Shown here one piece after another: positions 1 through 5,636 of a stretch of DNA of 5,636 nt. The notes beneath the pieces are model-generated. The model searched no databases. It was not told where the DNA came from and saw only the letters and a list, made by a program, of their open reading frames with translations. The position numbers and the translations under genes were made by a program. Position 1 is the stretch's first letter. Each line of letters opens with the position of its first letter. Source of the stretch: Nitrososphaerales archaeon TH703 (GTDB lineage: Archaea > Thermoproteota > Nitrososphaeria > Nitrososphaerales > Nitrososphaeraceae); assembly GCA_014523525.1 (NCBI GenBank), contig JAATVL010000179.1, positions 1-5,636 on the forward strand. Reading direction: 5' to 3'.

Positions 1-1101
1 CTTTATAATATTTTCATACTTCGTGACATAGTTTATGCATAATTGTTCAAGTATCTGTTTATACCCTATGGATGGAGGAAGTTTCTGACTCGAAGTACGA
101 GGATATGAAATTAATGCAGCTAGATAGAGAGATTCTACGATAGAAAGAGTTATGACAGGAGAGATCTTGAAAATTCTATAAGCTTCCTTTTGCAAATTAC
201 TAATATTGAATGGTGTGGGAGGATTGATCTTCTTCTTTCGCCGAACAATTTCATTAATAAGAGCTGTTTCATTTTGGCAACTAGTTAGTATTTTTTCTAT
301 TTCGGAAGATTTATGAACTACAGAAATTAAATTAGCTTTGAAAAAAGAACCACCCTTTTCAAATTTTCCAGTAACATACCATATTGGATCTGGTATATAG
401 TTTCTAATTTTTATCTCTCTGTTTACAATAAATCCTAAGGTAGGACCTTGAACTCTTCCAATTGTTAAGTTATGATACCGGTTATTTTTATTGGAAACGT
501 TCAAGCAATTAACTAGCGCCCTAGATAGGTTTATACCAAAAATAAAATCGATTAAATGTCTAGCCTTTCCAGCATTAGCAATTCTGATATTGGTTTCTTT
601 TAAATTATTAAATGATTGACTTATTTCTGAATCAGTAAGGGAAGAAAATTTGGCCCTCTTTGAAACCTCATATTTATTGTCGCAAGCATATTGGAGTATA
701 TTGTAACCAATAAGCTCACCCTCTAAATCATAATCACATGCGTGTATAAATCCGGAAGCACCCTTTGAAATATTTGCTATGAGTTTCAAGGTTTGCATAA
801 CTCTTCTTTTTTCTCTTACAGTAGCTGAATGTCGTGGAGACCATCTTACCTCATATACAGGATATTTTTTTCGATTTTTTTCAATAGGAAATAAATTGTA
901 CAAATGTCCAAGTGCTGAGCAGACAATAAATCTTTGGTCATTATTTGTAATAATTTCAAAAATAACTACACCAGGTGCAGCTTCTCTCTTTATCATTTTT
1001 TTAGATCCTAACACCTGAGATATTCTTTTTGCTGCGAGCGGTTTTTCGCAAATCACAAGTTTGTATTGTTCCAGACCTAGCCCTTGAGATTCTCCTGGCA
1101 A
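1..1101 (-). CDS. topA: DNA topoisomerase IA, N-terminal part (C-terminus off left edge)
   Basis: Type IA topoisomerases relax negatively supercoiled DNA by cutting one strand through a 5'-phosphotyrosine link. The visible 367 residues open with a Toprim domain: the catalytic glutamate lies in ICEKP (E19), and the metal-binding acidic cluster is ACDYDLEGE (D123, D125, E127), the archaeal form of the motif. The core fold follows, with GRVQGPTLGFIVNRE at about 215-229 and the active-site motif ISYPRTSSQ with Y333 and R335. The frame is open to the window edge, so the remaining core and any C-terminal zinc fingers are unseen. The start is taken as TTG at 1101: an in-frame TGA lies directly upstream, the first in-frame ATG (codon 36) falls beyond catalytic E19, and a TATA-like box lies about 25 bases upstream. 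No helicase domain precedes Toprim, so this is a stand-alone topoisomerase rather than a reverse gyrase. It is transcribed divergently from the thiolase gene. Family assignment is very secure; the start is less so. Confidence 0.93.
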   Translation of the reverse strand, partial: MPGESQGLGLEQYKLVICEKPLAAKRISQVLGSKKMIKREAAPGVVIFEIITNNDQRFIVCSALGHLYNLFPIEKNRKKYPVYEVRWSPRHSATVREKRRVMQTLKLIANISKGASGFIHACDYDLEGELIGYNILQYACDNKYEVSKRAKFSSLTDSEISQSFNNLKETNIRIANAGKARHLIDFIFGINLSRALVNCLNVSNKNNRYHNLTIGRVQGPTLGFIVNREIKIRNYIPDPIWYVTGKFEKGGSFFKANLISVVHKSSEIEKILTSCQNETALINEIVRRKKKINPPTPFNISNLQKEAYRIFKISPVITLSIVESLYLAALISYPRTSSQKLPPSIGYKQILEQLCINYVTKYENIIK

Positions 1102-1120
1102 TCAATCTAGATAATAGAGA

Positions 1121-1130
1121 ATTATAATTT
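1121..1130 (-). promoter_or_regulatory. TATA-like box for topA
   Basis: Read on the minus strand the box is AAATTATAAT, centred about 25 bases upstream of the proposed TTG start at 1101. This is the distance expected from an archaeal TATA box to a transcription start, so the mRNA would begin at or within a base or two of the start codon (leaderless). No Shine-Dalgarno-like sequence precedes the TTG, which agrees with leaderless initiation. The call rests on sequence and spacing only. Confidence 0.5.
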
Positions 1131-1231
1131 AGATTTTGGGTTCGTAAAACTATTAACCCATTACGGATTTGAAATCGACTTTGACTATGATATTATCGAA
1201 ATTTTATTCCGACGTAGACCTTTCTCGAACA

Positions 1232-1240
1232 TTTTTATAT
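1232..1240 (+). promoter_or_regulatory. TATA-like box for the thiolase-DUF35 unit
   Basis: TTTTTATAT is centred about 29 bases before the ATG at 1265. A transcript started at the usual archaeal distance would have a 5' leader of only a few bases. No Shine-Dalgarno-like sequence is present in front of the ATG, in keeping with a near-leaderless mRNA. The box lies in the 163-base divergent region shared with the topA promoter. Confidence 0.5.
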
Positions 1241-1264
1241 TCTCAATTAATATTTTTGATATAA

Positions 1265-2422
1265 ATGGTAAATAATGTATGCGTTCTTGGAGCTGGAAGT
1301 ACAAAATATGGTAAACTAAGTGAAAGTATTATTGAGCTGGGATTGGATGCAGCAAAAAACGCGATTGATTCGGCTGGAATTACGCCGAAGGATATCCAAG
1401 CAGGTTATATATCGAATGTATTTGGAGTCGCTGATAAGCAAGTACATATCGCACCAGTATTAATGAGCAACCTTGGAATTCCTCATATCCCTGGACTAAC
1501 AATCGAATCTGCTTGCGGTTCTGGTTCCGTAATGTTTAGAGAGGCTTATGCAAATGTTGCTGCAGGCTTTTATGATTGTGTATTGGCCGTTGGCGTAGAA
1601 AAAATAACTCATACGGGAACTAGTTTGAGTACCACACTCTTTTCATATTGTTCTGACTTCTTTTTTGAAGGTGGAAATGGTGCTTCGTTTCCGGGACTGT
1701 TCGCTTCTATTGCCAGAGCTTATCTGACTAAATACAAAGCGACAGAAGAGGATCTGGCGTATGTTGCTGTAAAAAATCATGAAAATGGATTGTTAAATCC
1801 AAAGGCACACATCAGAAAAGCTATAACAGTAGACGATGTTTTGAATTCACCAGTTGTAGCATCTCCATTAAAGGTCTATGATTGTTGCCCATTTTCTGAT
1901 GGTGCATCAGCTGTTATCTTGTGTACTGAAGAATTTGCCAAGAAGGTTGGTAACAAATATGTAAAAGTTATTGGTTCAGGGAGAGGTGGATCACCTGCTG
2001 CGGTACAAGCTAGAGAGGATATCACGACTATCCCAAGTACAATAATTGCGGCGAACCAAGCATACAAGATGGCAGGAGTCACACCAAAAGACATTGATTT
2101 CGCAGAAGTTCATGATTGTTTTACCATTGCAGAAATAATTGACATTGAAGATTTAGGATTTTTTAAAAAGGGCATGGGAGGAATTGCTGCAAGGGAAGGC
2201 ATTACTCATAGGAATGGGGAGATTCCAATTAATCCATCAGGAGGACTAAAATCCAAAGGTCATCCTATTGGCGCGACAGGAGTAGGACAAGTTGTCGAAG
2301 TTTTTGAACAATTCACTGGTTCAGCTGGCGACAGATCCGTAAAAGACGCTGAAACAGCCCTAACGCACAACTTTGGAGCCACTGGCGCTAGTGCAGCAGT
2401 CCATATCTTTCAAAAAGTCTAG
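1265..2422 (+). CDS. Archaeal thiolase (SCP-x-like acetyl-CoA acetyltransferase family)
   Basis: Thiolases form or cleave the C-C bond of 3-ketoacyl-CoA, typically 2 acetyl-CoA to and from acetoacetyl-CoA. The 385-residue length is normal for the family. The nucleophilic cysteine is C84 in ESACGSGSVMF. The second catalytic region is EVHDCFTIAE, where H283 takes the place of the Asn found in bacterial NEAF motifs, and the GHPIGATG motif gives H333. The C-terminal segment reads HNFGATGASAAVH instead of the CxG motif of classical biosynthetic thiolases, which marks the SCP-x/archaeal branch. The DUF35 gene starts 15 bases downstream; in archaea such thiolases are known to bind a DUF35 protein, often together with HMG-CoA synthase, to channel acetoacetyl-CoA into mevalonate synthesis. 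No HMG-CoA synthase gene is visible here. In Thaumarchaeota related enzymes are also proposed for acetoacetyl-CoA cleavage in the 3-hydroxypropionate/4-hydroxybutyrate cycle. The family is certain; which pathway it serves, and its substrate chain length, are not decided by the sequence. Confidence 0.93.
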   Translation: MVNNVCVLGAGSTKYGKLSESIIELGLDAAKNAIDSAGITPKDIQAGYISNVFGVADKQVHIAPVLMSNLGIPHIPGLTIESACGSGSVMFREAYANVAAGFYDCVLAVGVEKITHTGTSLSTTLFSYCSDFFFEGGNGASFPGLFASIARAYLTKYKATEEDLAYVAVKNHENGLLNPKAHIRKAITVDDVLNSPVVASPLKVYDCCPFSDGASAVILCTEEFAKKVGNKYVKVIGSGRGGSPAAVQAREDITTIPSTIIAANQAYKMAGVTPKDIDFAEVHDCFTIAEIIDIEDLGFFKKGMGGIAAREGITHRNGEIPINPSGGLKSKGHPIGATGVGQVVEVFEQFTGSAGDRSVKDAETALTHNFGATGASAAVHIFQKV

Positions 2423-2426
2423 TTTT

Positions 2427-2430
2427 GGTG
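2427..2430 (+). promoter_or_regulatory. Shine-Dalgarno-like GGTG before the DUF35 gene
   Basis: GGTG matches the GGTGA core complementary to the 3' end of archaeal 16S rRNA and ends 7 bases before the TTG at 2438. It supports the TTG start and translation of the second gene from a shared mRNA, unlike the leaderless-looking first gene. The motif is short, so the match could be fortuitous. Confidence 0.4.
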
Positions 2431-2437
2431 TAACAAA

Positions 2438-2824
2438 TTGGAAAAAAATCTTAGTACTCATGATAGATTTATTCAAACAGCTAACAGTGGAAAAATTCTA
2501 GCCAGCAAGTGTAAAAACTGTGGAAAAATTATGCTTGAGACAATGTATTATTGTAGTGAATGCTCTAAAAGTGATTTTGAATTCGTTGAATTTCCTGGTA
2601 TCGGCACAGTAGTAACGCATACTATTCAATCAGTAGCTCCCGAAGGGTTTGACGATATCAACTCATATGCATGGGTAGTTTTCAAATTAAAAGATGCTCC
2701 TATTTCAGCTTCGGGATTTCTACCAGGAATCAAAACTCCGGCTGAACTACCCATAGGCTCAACTGTCAAGGTAAAAGGTTATGATGCAAAGCACGGACTA
2801 ACTTTAGAAAAACAAGGTGCCTAA
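2438..2824 (+). CDS. DUF35 zinc-ribbon/OB-fold acyl-CoA-binding protein
   Basis: This 128-residue protein has the two-part build of the DUF35 family. An N-terminal helix is followed by a rubredoxin-like zinc ribbon with four cysteines in two CxxC pairs (C25/C28 and C39/C42), then an OB-fold from about residue 50, with GIGTVVTHTIQ at 54-64 and a typical C-terminal strand KVKGYDAKHGLTLEK. DUF35 proteins are non-catalytic partners of thiolases: in the archaeal thiolase/HMG-CoA synthase complex the DUF35 protein bridges the two enzymes and helps hold the CoA moiety. It lies 15 bases behind the thiolase gene on the same strand, so the two are almost certainly co-transcribed and form a complex. The start is TTG: the first in-frame ATG (codon 32) would remove the first CxxC pair. 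Family and partner are secure; its acyl substrate is not known. Confidence 0.9.
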   Translation: MEKNLSTHDRFIQTANSGKILASKCKNCGKIMLETMYYCSECSKSDFEFVEFPGIGTVVTHTIQSVAPEGFDDINSYAWVVFKLKDAPISASGFLPGIKTPAELPIGSTVKVKGYDAKHGLTLEKQGA

Positions 2825-2922
2825 AAGTCATTATTCTATTAAGCAAAGAAGTTGCATACGACTAATTTCTCTTATTTCCTTGATCATTTCATATGGAGCA
2901 AGATTTCATCATATACTAGAAA

Positions 2923-2928
2923 TTTTTT
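2923..2928 (+). terminator. Possible oligo-T terminator after the thiolase-DUF35 unit
   Basis: A run of six T lies about 100 bases beyond the DUF35 stop codon, following a pyrimidine-rich stretch at about 2862-2889. Archaeal RNA polymerase commonly ends transcription at such T runs without a hairpin. In so AT-rich a background one T6 run is weak evidence. Confidence 0.25.
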
Positions 2929-3006
2929 AGATTAGCTTTATGTTACACTTTTGTTGATATACACTGACAATTATTCTTACATTCATCCTGAACTATATTT
3001 TTTCTG

Positions 3007-3606
3007 ATGCAGCATCATACACAGTTTCAAAACGATCTATCTAATGCTGCACAAGTTATTAGTAATCAGATTACAAAGCTGAATAAGCTCTCAAAGAAAT
3101 TCAGTATGATGGATACAGATTTTAGAAAACAAATTGTACAAAATATCAAAGTGGGTAACAATGTTCGTGCCAAGGCACTAGCTAATGAACTTGTAAATAT
3201 ACATAGAATTCAGCATACAACAAAAAACATGGTCATGTCACTTGAAGTTGTAGCGCTACGTTCCACTATAATAGGTGAATTCGCAGTGATAATGGACACT
3301 ATAAATCCAACAATAGATTTGATAAAGGACATTGAAAAAGATATTTCAATGGTAATACCGACGGCGCATGAGGTGTTGAACGATGTTACAAACGCCTCAT
3401 CCGAAATACTAAATTACAGCGTTAATCCTGACTTAAAAATAACAATGCCTATAGATGAAGATGCCCTAAAGATTTTAAGTGAAGTTGAACTTAGTGTTGA
3501 AGAAGAGACAAGACAAAAGTTACCCGACATACCAGCTACGATTAATGTAACGAAAAACAGGAATGAATACGAATCCCTATTAGAGGAAAACGAAGTTATG
3601 ATCTAA
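3007..3606 (+). CDS. CdvB-family (ESCRT-III/Snf7-like) cell division protein paralogue
   Basis: The 199-residue protein is mostly helical, with the charged, coiled-coil-like pattern of the ESCRT-III core: long helices at about 5-30 and 35-80, then the region 84-135 (ALRSTIIGEFAVIMDTINP onward) with the spacing seen in thaumarchaeal CdvB proteins. An acidic tail (151-168) is followed by RQKLPDIPAT at 169-178, which resembles a MIM2 motif, the Pro-rich peptide by which ESCRT-III proteins recruit the MIT domain of the CdvC/Vps4 ATPase. There is no long C-terminal extension and so no evident winged-helix domain for binding CdvA. CdvB proteins polymerise on the membrane at the division site and drive scission. 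Thaumarchaeota encode several paralogues and I cannot say which this is. It is followed by the reductase-like gene on the same strand after 100 bases that hold a separate promoter. The start at ATG 3007 gives a normal N-terminus; no clear Shine-Dalgarno or well-placed TATA box supports it. Confidence 0.82.
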   Translation: MQHHTQFQNDLSNAAQVISNQITKLNKLSKKFSMMDTDFRKQIVQNIKVGNNVRAKALANELVNIHRIQHTTKNMVMSLEVVALRSTIIGEFAVIMDTINPTIDLIKDIEKDISMVIPTAHEVLNDVTNASSEILNYSVNPDLKITMPIDEDALKILSEVELSVEEETRQKLPDIPATINVTKNRNEYESLLEENEVMI

Positions 3607-3630
3607 ATTTGATTTTCTAACGCGTAGTAG

Positions 3631-3667
3631 GTAAATAGTTTTGTACTGTTAGTCAATAACTATTTAC
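3631..3667. repeat. Inverted repeat, 10-bp perfect arms (13 bp with one bulge)
   Basis: GTAAATAGTT at 3631-3640 is matched exactly by its reverse complement AACTATTTAC at 3658-3667. Three further pairs form (TTG at 3641-3643 with CAA at 3654-3656) if T3657 is bulged, leaving a 10-base loop. It sits 25 bases after the CdvB-like stop codon and ends 8 bases before the TATA-like box of the next gene. It could be a terminator hairpin for the upstream gene or an operator dyad for the downstream one. The stem is A/T-rich and has no T run directly behind it, which favours a protein-binding site slightly over a bacterial-style terminator. The structure is seen directly; the function is inferred. Confidence 0.6.
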
Positions 3668-3674
3668 GACCCAA

Positions 3675-3684
3675 TTTTAAATTA
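3675..3684 (+). promoter_or_regulatory. TATA-like box for the NrdD-like regulator gene
   Basis: TTTTAAATTA is centred about 27 bases before the ATG at 3707, the spacing expected for a leaderless or nearly leaderless archaeal transcript. The inverted repeat at 3631-3667 lies immediately upstream, where an archaeal activator or repressor could act on TBP/TFB recruitment. Confidence 0.55.
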
Positions 3685-3706
3685 TCTCACGAGAATATCG
3701 GGTGAG

Positions 3707-5636
3707 ATGGAGATAGAGGCGAGACATGATCTTGTAAGTCAAAGTGAAATTAAACCTAGTGGAATTTTACAAGCAGCAAAAAGAGTTAGGATGATTTTTT
3801 CTGTTATGGCAAGTCCTAACAGGATAGATATACTTCGTATTTTAAATTCCAAGGGACCTTTAACTTATTCAGAATTAAAATCGTTAGCTGGTTTTAAATC
3901 TAAAAAAGAGTCTGGTAAATTTGCTTACCATTTGAGGAAGCTCTTGAGGCAATCTCTTGTCGCATTAAATAAAGCAGAAAGAAGATATACAATTACTAAT
4001 CTCGGAAAATTAGTCCTCAGTCTGGCAAGGCAGATTGAAGAGAGATCGATAATTGAAAGTGGAAAAATGTACGTACGGACATCTAGACATTCTATTGAAG
4101 AATTTAATTCTAATAGGATAACACAATCATTAGTTAGGGAGGCGAATATGCCTCTTGAACAAGCGCATAAGATTACAGAAGAAGTTGAAAATAAAGTTTA
4201 CAAATTTCAAACGGTCTATCTTACATCCTCGCTTATTAGAGAAACTGTGAATTCAATTTTAATCGAACACGGCTATGAGGAATTTAGGTCAAAACTTGCA
4301 AGGTTGGGTCTTCCAGGGTCCGATATCTCAGATATGTTCAGCAATCCTATCTATAGCAAAAATGGAGTAGAAGGGATTTTATCAGAAACATCTATGGCTG
4401 TATTTTCCGAAAACCTGCTATTCAACGTGTTACCCAAAGACATCACGGACATGCATCTTGCTGGAGAACTAAATATTTCGAACACGGGGCTATGGAATTT
4501 GATGCCTGATACTGTTTTTATCGATACTAGAAATATTATTGAAAATGGCCTAGACTTTAAAGGAAAATACTTGAATGTTTCAAGAGTTAAACCAATTCGG
4601 ACACTTGACGATATTACGGCAATTCTGCCTGTATTGATTTCCGTCTTAAGTAGGGAGACTTCAAAGGAGATAATACTTGATAATTTTATATCTTCTATTT
4701 CAAATAAGATTCAAAATAATAATGATGAAATAGAGTCTGTATTTTCTAGAGCATTTATTTCATCATCCATATCAAGATCATATTCGTCGTCAGGATTTCC
4801 GGTAATTACTTTTCCTATCTCACTCGATGGCAGTTCAATTACTAGATCCATTTTGGGCGCTTATGTGAAATATTTAGAGCATACCCCTACTCCCACTATT
4901 GGGATATCTCTAGTTGGTAATGATCACGACTCGGTGAAGAGAAATTCAGATCTGATATGCAACATTGTTAAAAACGGAGGAATTTTGTCCATATCTAGGA
5001 ATTTCAGAAGTCATACAGGTATTGTAAAAACTCTAGCCGATGAGAAATCTAGTTCGGTCATAAGCTTACAGTCTTTAGCAATAAATCTGCCCAGATTAGC
5101 TTATCAGTCCAATAAAGACGAAACTTATTTCAGAGCCAGATTGGCCCTGATGATAAAACCAGCTATCTCCGCTCTGCTAGCAAGAAAGAATTCCATTATA
5201 GAAATGATGCAAAGAGAAATGCTTCCAGTATTGGCCAACATAACGCAAATGATGCATTTAAGCAAGATGAATCTTGTGATTAATTTAACTGGTATAAGGG
5301 AGTCTGTATATAATATATTAGGACATGAATTTGATGGAGAAGAAATAATTCAAAAGGTATTACATACTGCTGTTGAGGTTGCTACCGATCAAGGAAGTCA
5401 AGCTGGAGCTGACCCTGTAAGGATTGCTATGATTACAGATGACAGTAATACAAGATTAGCTTCTCTAGACTCGGAAAAATACGGGAACATGTATGGTCAA
5501 GCTAATGATGAAATGTTGATAAAATCTTATTCACAAGGTCTTCTTATAAGTGGCAGGGATTTACTTTCAAATCCTGATTCTACTATAGAATCAAGTAATT
5601 CAATCGATAGATTACTGAATGGTGGAACTTCACTTA
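3707..5636 (+). CDS. ArsR-like HTH + ATP-cone + degenerate class III RNR (NrdD)-like protein, partial
   Basis: The frame is open to the right edge, with 643 residues visible. Residues 25-105 form an ArsR-type winged helix-turn-helix (SPNRIDILRILNSKGPLTYSELK, then FAYHLRKLLRQSLV as recognition region and a RRYTIT wing). Residues 121-205 are an ATP-cone, the allosteric nucleotide-binding module of ribonucleotide reductases and NrdR (VRTSRHSIEEFNSNRIT to EHGYEEFRSKLARLG). From about 215 the protein is collinear with NrdD: MHLAGELNISNTG (249-261) for the usual H-x-GDIHIHD, FPVITFPISLDG, AINLPRLAY (458-466) for INLPRI, NLTGIRESVYNILG (526-539) for GLNEA, and NTRLASLDSEKYG (581-593) near the end. 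The cysteines of class III enzymes are missing: VFID (270-273) stands where a Cys-containing segment is usual, no GCR motif precedes INLPRL, and C418 is the only cysteine visible. The glycyl-radical region would lie beyond the window. The ATG at 3707 is the only start after an in-frame TAG at 3650. Likely role, inferred: a nucleotide-sensing transcription regulator rather than an enzyme. Confidence 0.85.
   Translation, partial: MEIEARHDLVSQSEIKPSGILQAAKRVRMIFSVMASPNRIDILRILNSKGPLTYSELKSLAGFKSKKESGKFAYHLRKLLRQSLVALNKAERRYTITNLGKLVLSLARQIEERSIIESGKMYVRTSRHSIEEFNSNRITQSLVREANMPLEQAHKITEEVENKVYKFQTVYLTSSLIRETVNSILIEHGYEEFRSKLARLGLPGSDISDMFSNPIYSKNGVEGILSETSMAVFSENLLFNVLPKDITDMHLAGELNISNTGLWNLMPDTVFIDTRNIIENGLDFKGKYLNVSRVKPIRTLDDITAILPVLISVLSRETSKEIILDNFISSISNKIQNNNDEIESVFSRAFISSSISRSYSSSGFPVITFPISLDGSSITRSILGAYVKYLEHTPTPTIGISLVGNDHDSVKRNSDLICNIVKNGGILSISRNFRSHTGIVKTLADEKSSSVISLQSLAINLPRLAYQSNKDETYFRARLALMIKPAISALLARKNSIIEMMQREMLPVLANITQMMHLSKMNLVINLTGIRESVYNILGHEFDGEEIIQKVLHTAVEVATDQGSQAGADPVRIAMITDDSNTRLASLDSEKYGNMYGQANDEMLIKSYSQGLLISGRDLLSNPDSTIESSNSIDRLLNGGTSL

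Noticed and set aside
779..1018. 79-codon plus-strand open frame opposite topA
   Set aside because: It lies wholly antisense to the Toprim-coding part of topA, shows no recognisable domain and has a low-complexity, Phe/Ser-rich translation typical of a shadow frame.
1..1101. Reverse gyrase
   Set aside because: The Toprim motif begins within about 20 residues of the start and an in-frame stop lies just upstream, so there is no room for the N-terminal helicase-like domain.
1137..1160. Short inverted repeat TGGGTT/AACCCA upstream of the topA TATA box
   Set aside because: Only 6-bp arms with a 12-base gap, and a competing 5-bp pairing overlaps it; this is expected by chance in such sequence.
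1876..2094. 72-codon minus-strand open frame with a hydrophobic N-terminus
   Set aside because: It is antisense inside the well-supported thiolase gene. The apparent membrane segment arises from the complement of conserved thiolase codons.
2993..3003. CTATATTTTTT as TATA box for the CdvB-like gene
   Set aside because: It ends 3 bases before the ATG, so transcription would start inside the coding region, and no suitable later start codon exists. Weaker A/T stretches at about 2956-2962 and 2969-2978 are better placed but not convincing.
3701..3705. GGTGA as a Shine-Dalgarno site for the NrdD-like gene
   Set aside because: It ends one base before the ATG, too close to position a ribosome. The TATA spacing fits leaderless initiation better.
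3707..5636. Active anaerobic ribonucleoside-triphosphate reductase
   Set aside because: Expected catalytic cysteines and the HIHD and GCR motifs are absent in the visible part, and an N-terminal DNA-binding domain is fused. The unseen C-terminus keeps this from being final.

Overview
The window looks like AT-rich chromosomal DNA from an archaeon, most likely a Thaumarchaeote (Nitrososphaeria, ammonia-oxidising lineage). Four things support this: a short ESCRT-III/CdvB-type division protein, an archaeal thiolase paired with a DUF35 zinc-ribbon/OB-fold protein, an archaeal-type DNA topoisomerase IA, and start codons lying about 25-30 bases downstream of TATA-like boxes, as in leaderless or near-leaderless archaeal transcripts. 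The genus cannot be fixed from sequence alone. No tRNA, rRNA, CRISPR array or insertion sequence was seen.

Layout. From the left edge to 1101, minus strand, lies the N-terminal part of a type IA DNA topoisomerase (Toprim domain through the catalytic tyrosine motif), whose C-terminus is outside the window. A 163-base divergent promoter region (1102-1264) separates it from a plus-strand two-gene unit: an SCP-x-like thiolase (1265-2422) and a DUF35 protein (2438-2824), 15 bases apart. After a 182-base spacer comes a CdvB-family protein of 199 residues (3007-3606). After a further 100 bases, which hold a strong inverted repeat and a TATA box, an open frame starts at 3707 and runs off the right edge (643 codons visible).

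The last gene is the most interesting. It encodes an ArsR-like winged helix-turn-helix, then an ATP-cone, then a long region collinear with the class III (anaerobic) ribonucleotide reductase NrdD. The NrdD-like part has lost the cysteines and several signature motifs needed for catalysis in the visible portion; the whole visible protein has one cysteine. I read it as a nucleotide-sensing transcriptional regulator built on a dead reductase scaffold, perhaps acting on dNTP supply or on its own promoter. This is inference, and its C-terminus is not visible.

The thiolase and DUF35 protein probably work as one complex in acyl-CoA condensation or cleavage (acetoacetyl-CoA in the mevalonate route or the 3-hydroxypropionate/4-hydroxybutyrate cycle). 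Topoisomerase, CdvB paralogue and reductase-like regulator all touch chromosome replication or cell division, but they appear to have separate promoters and nothing shows that they are co-regulated.
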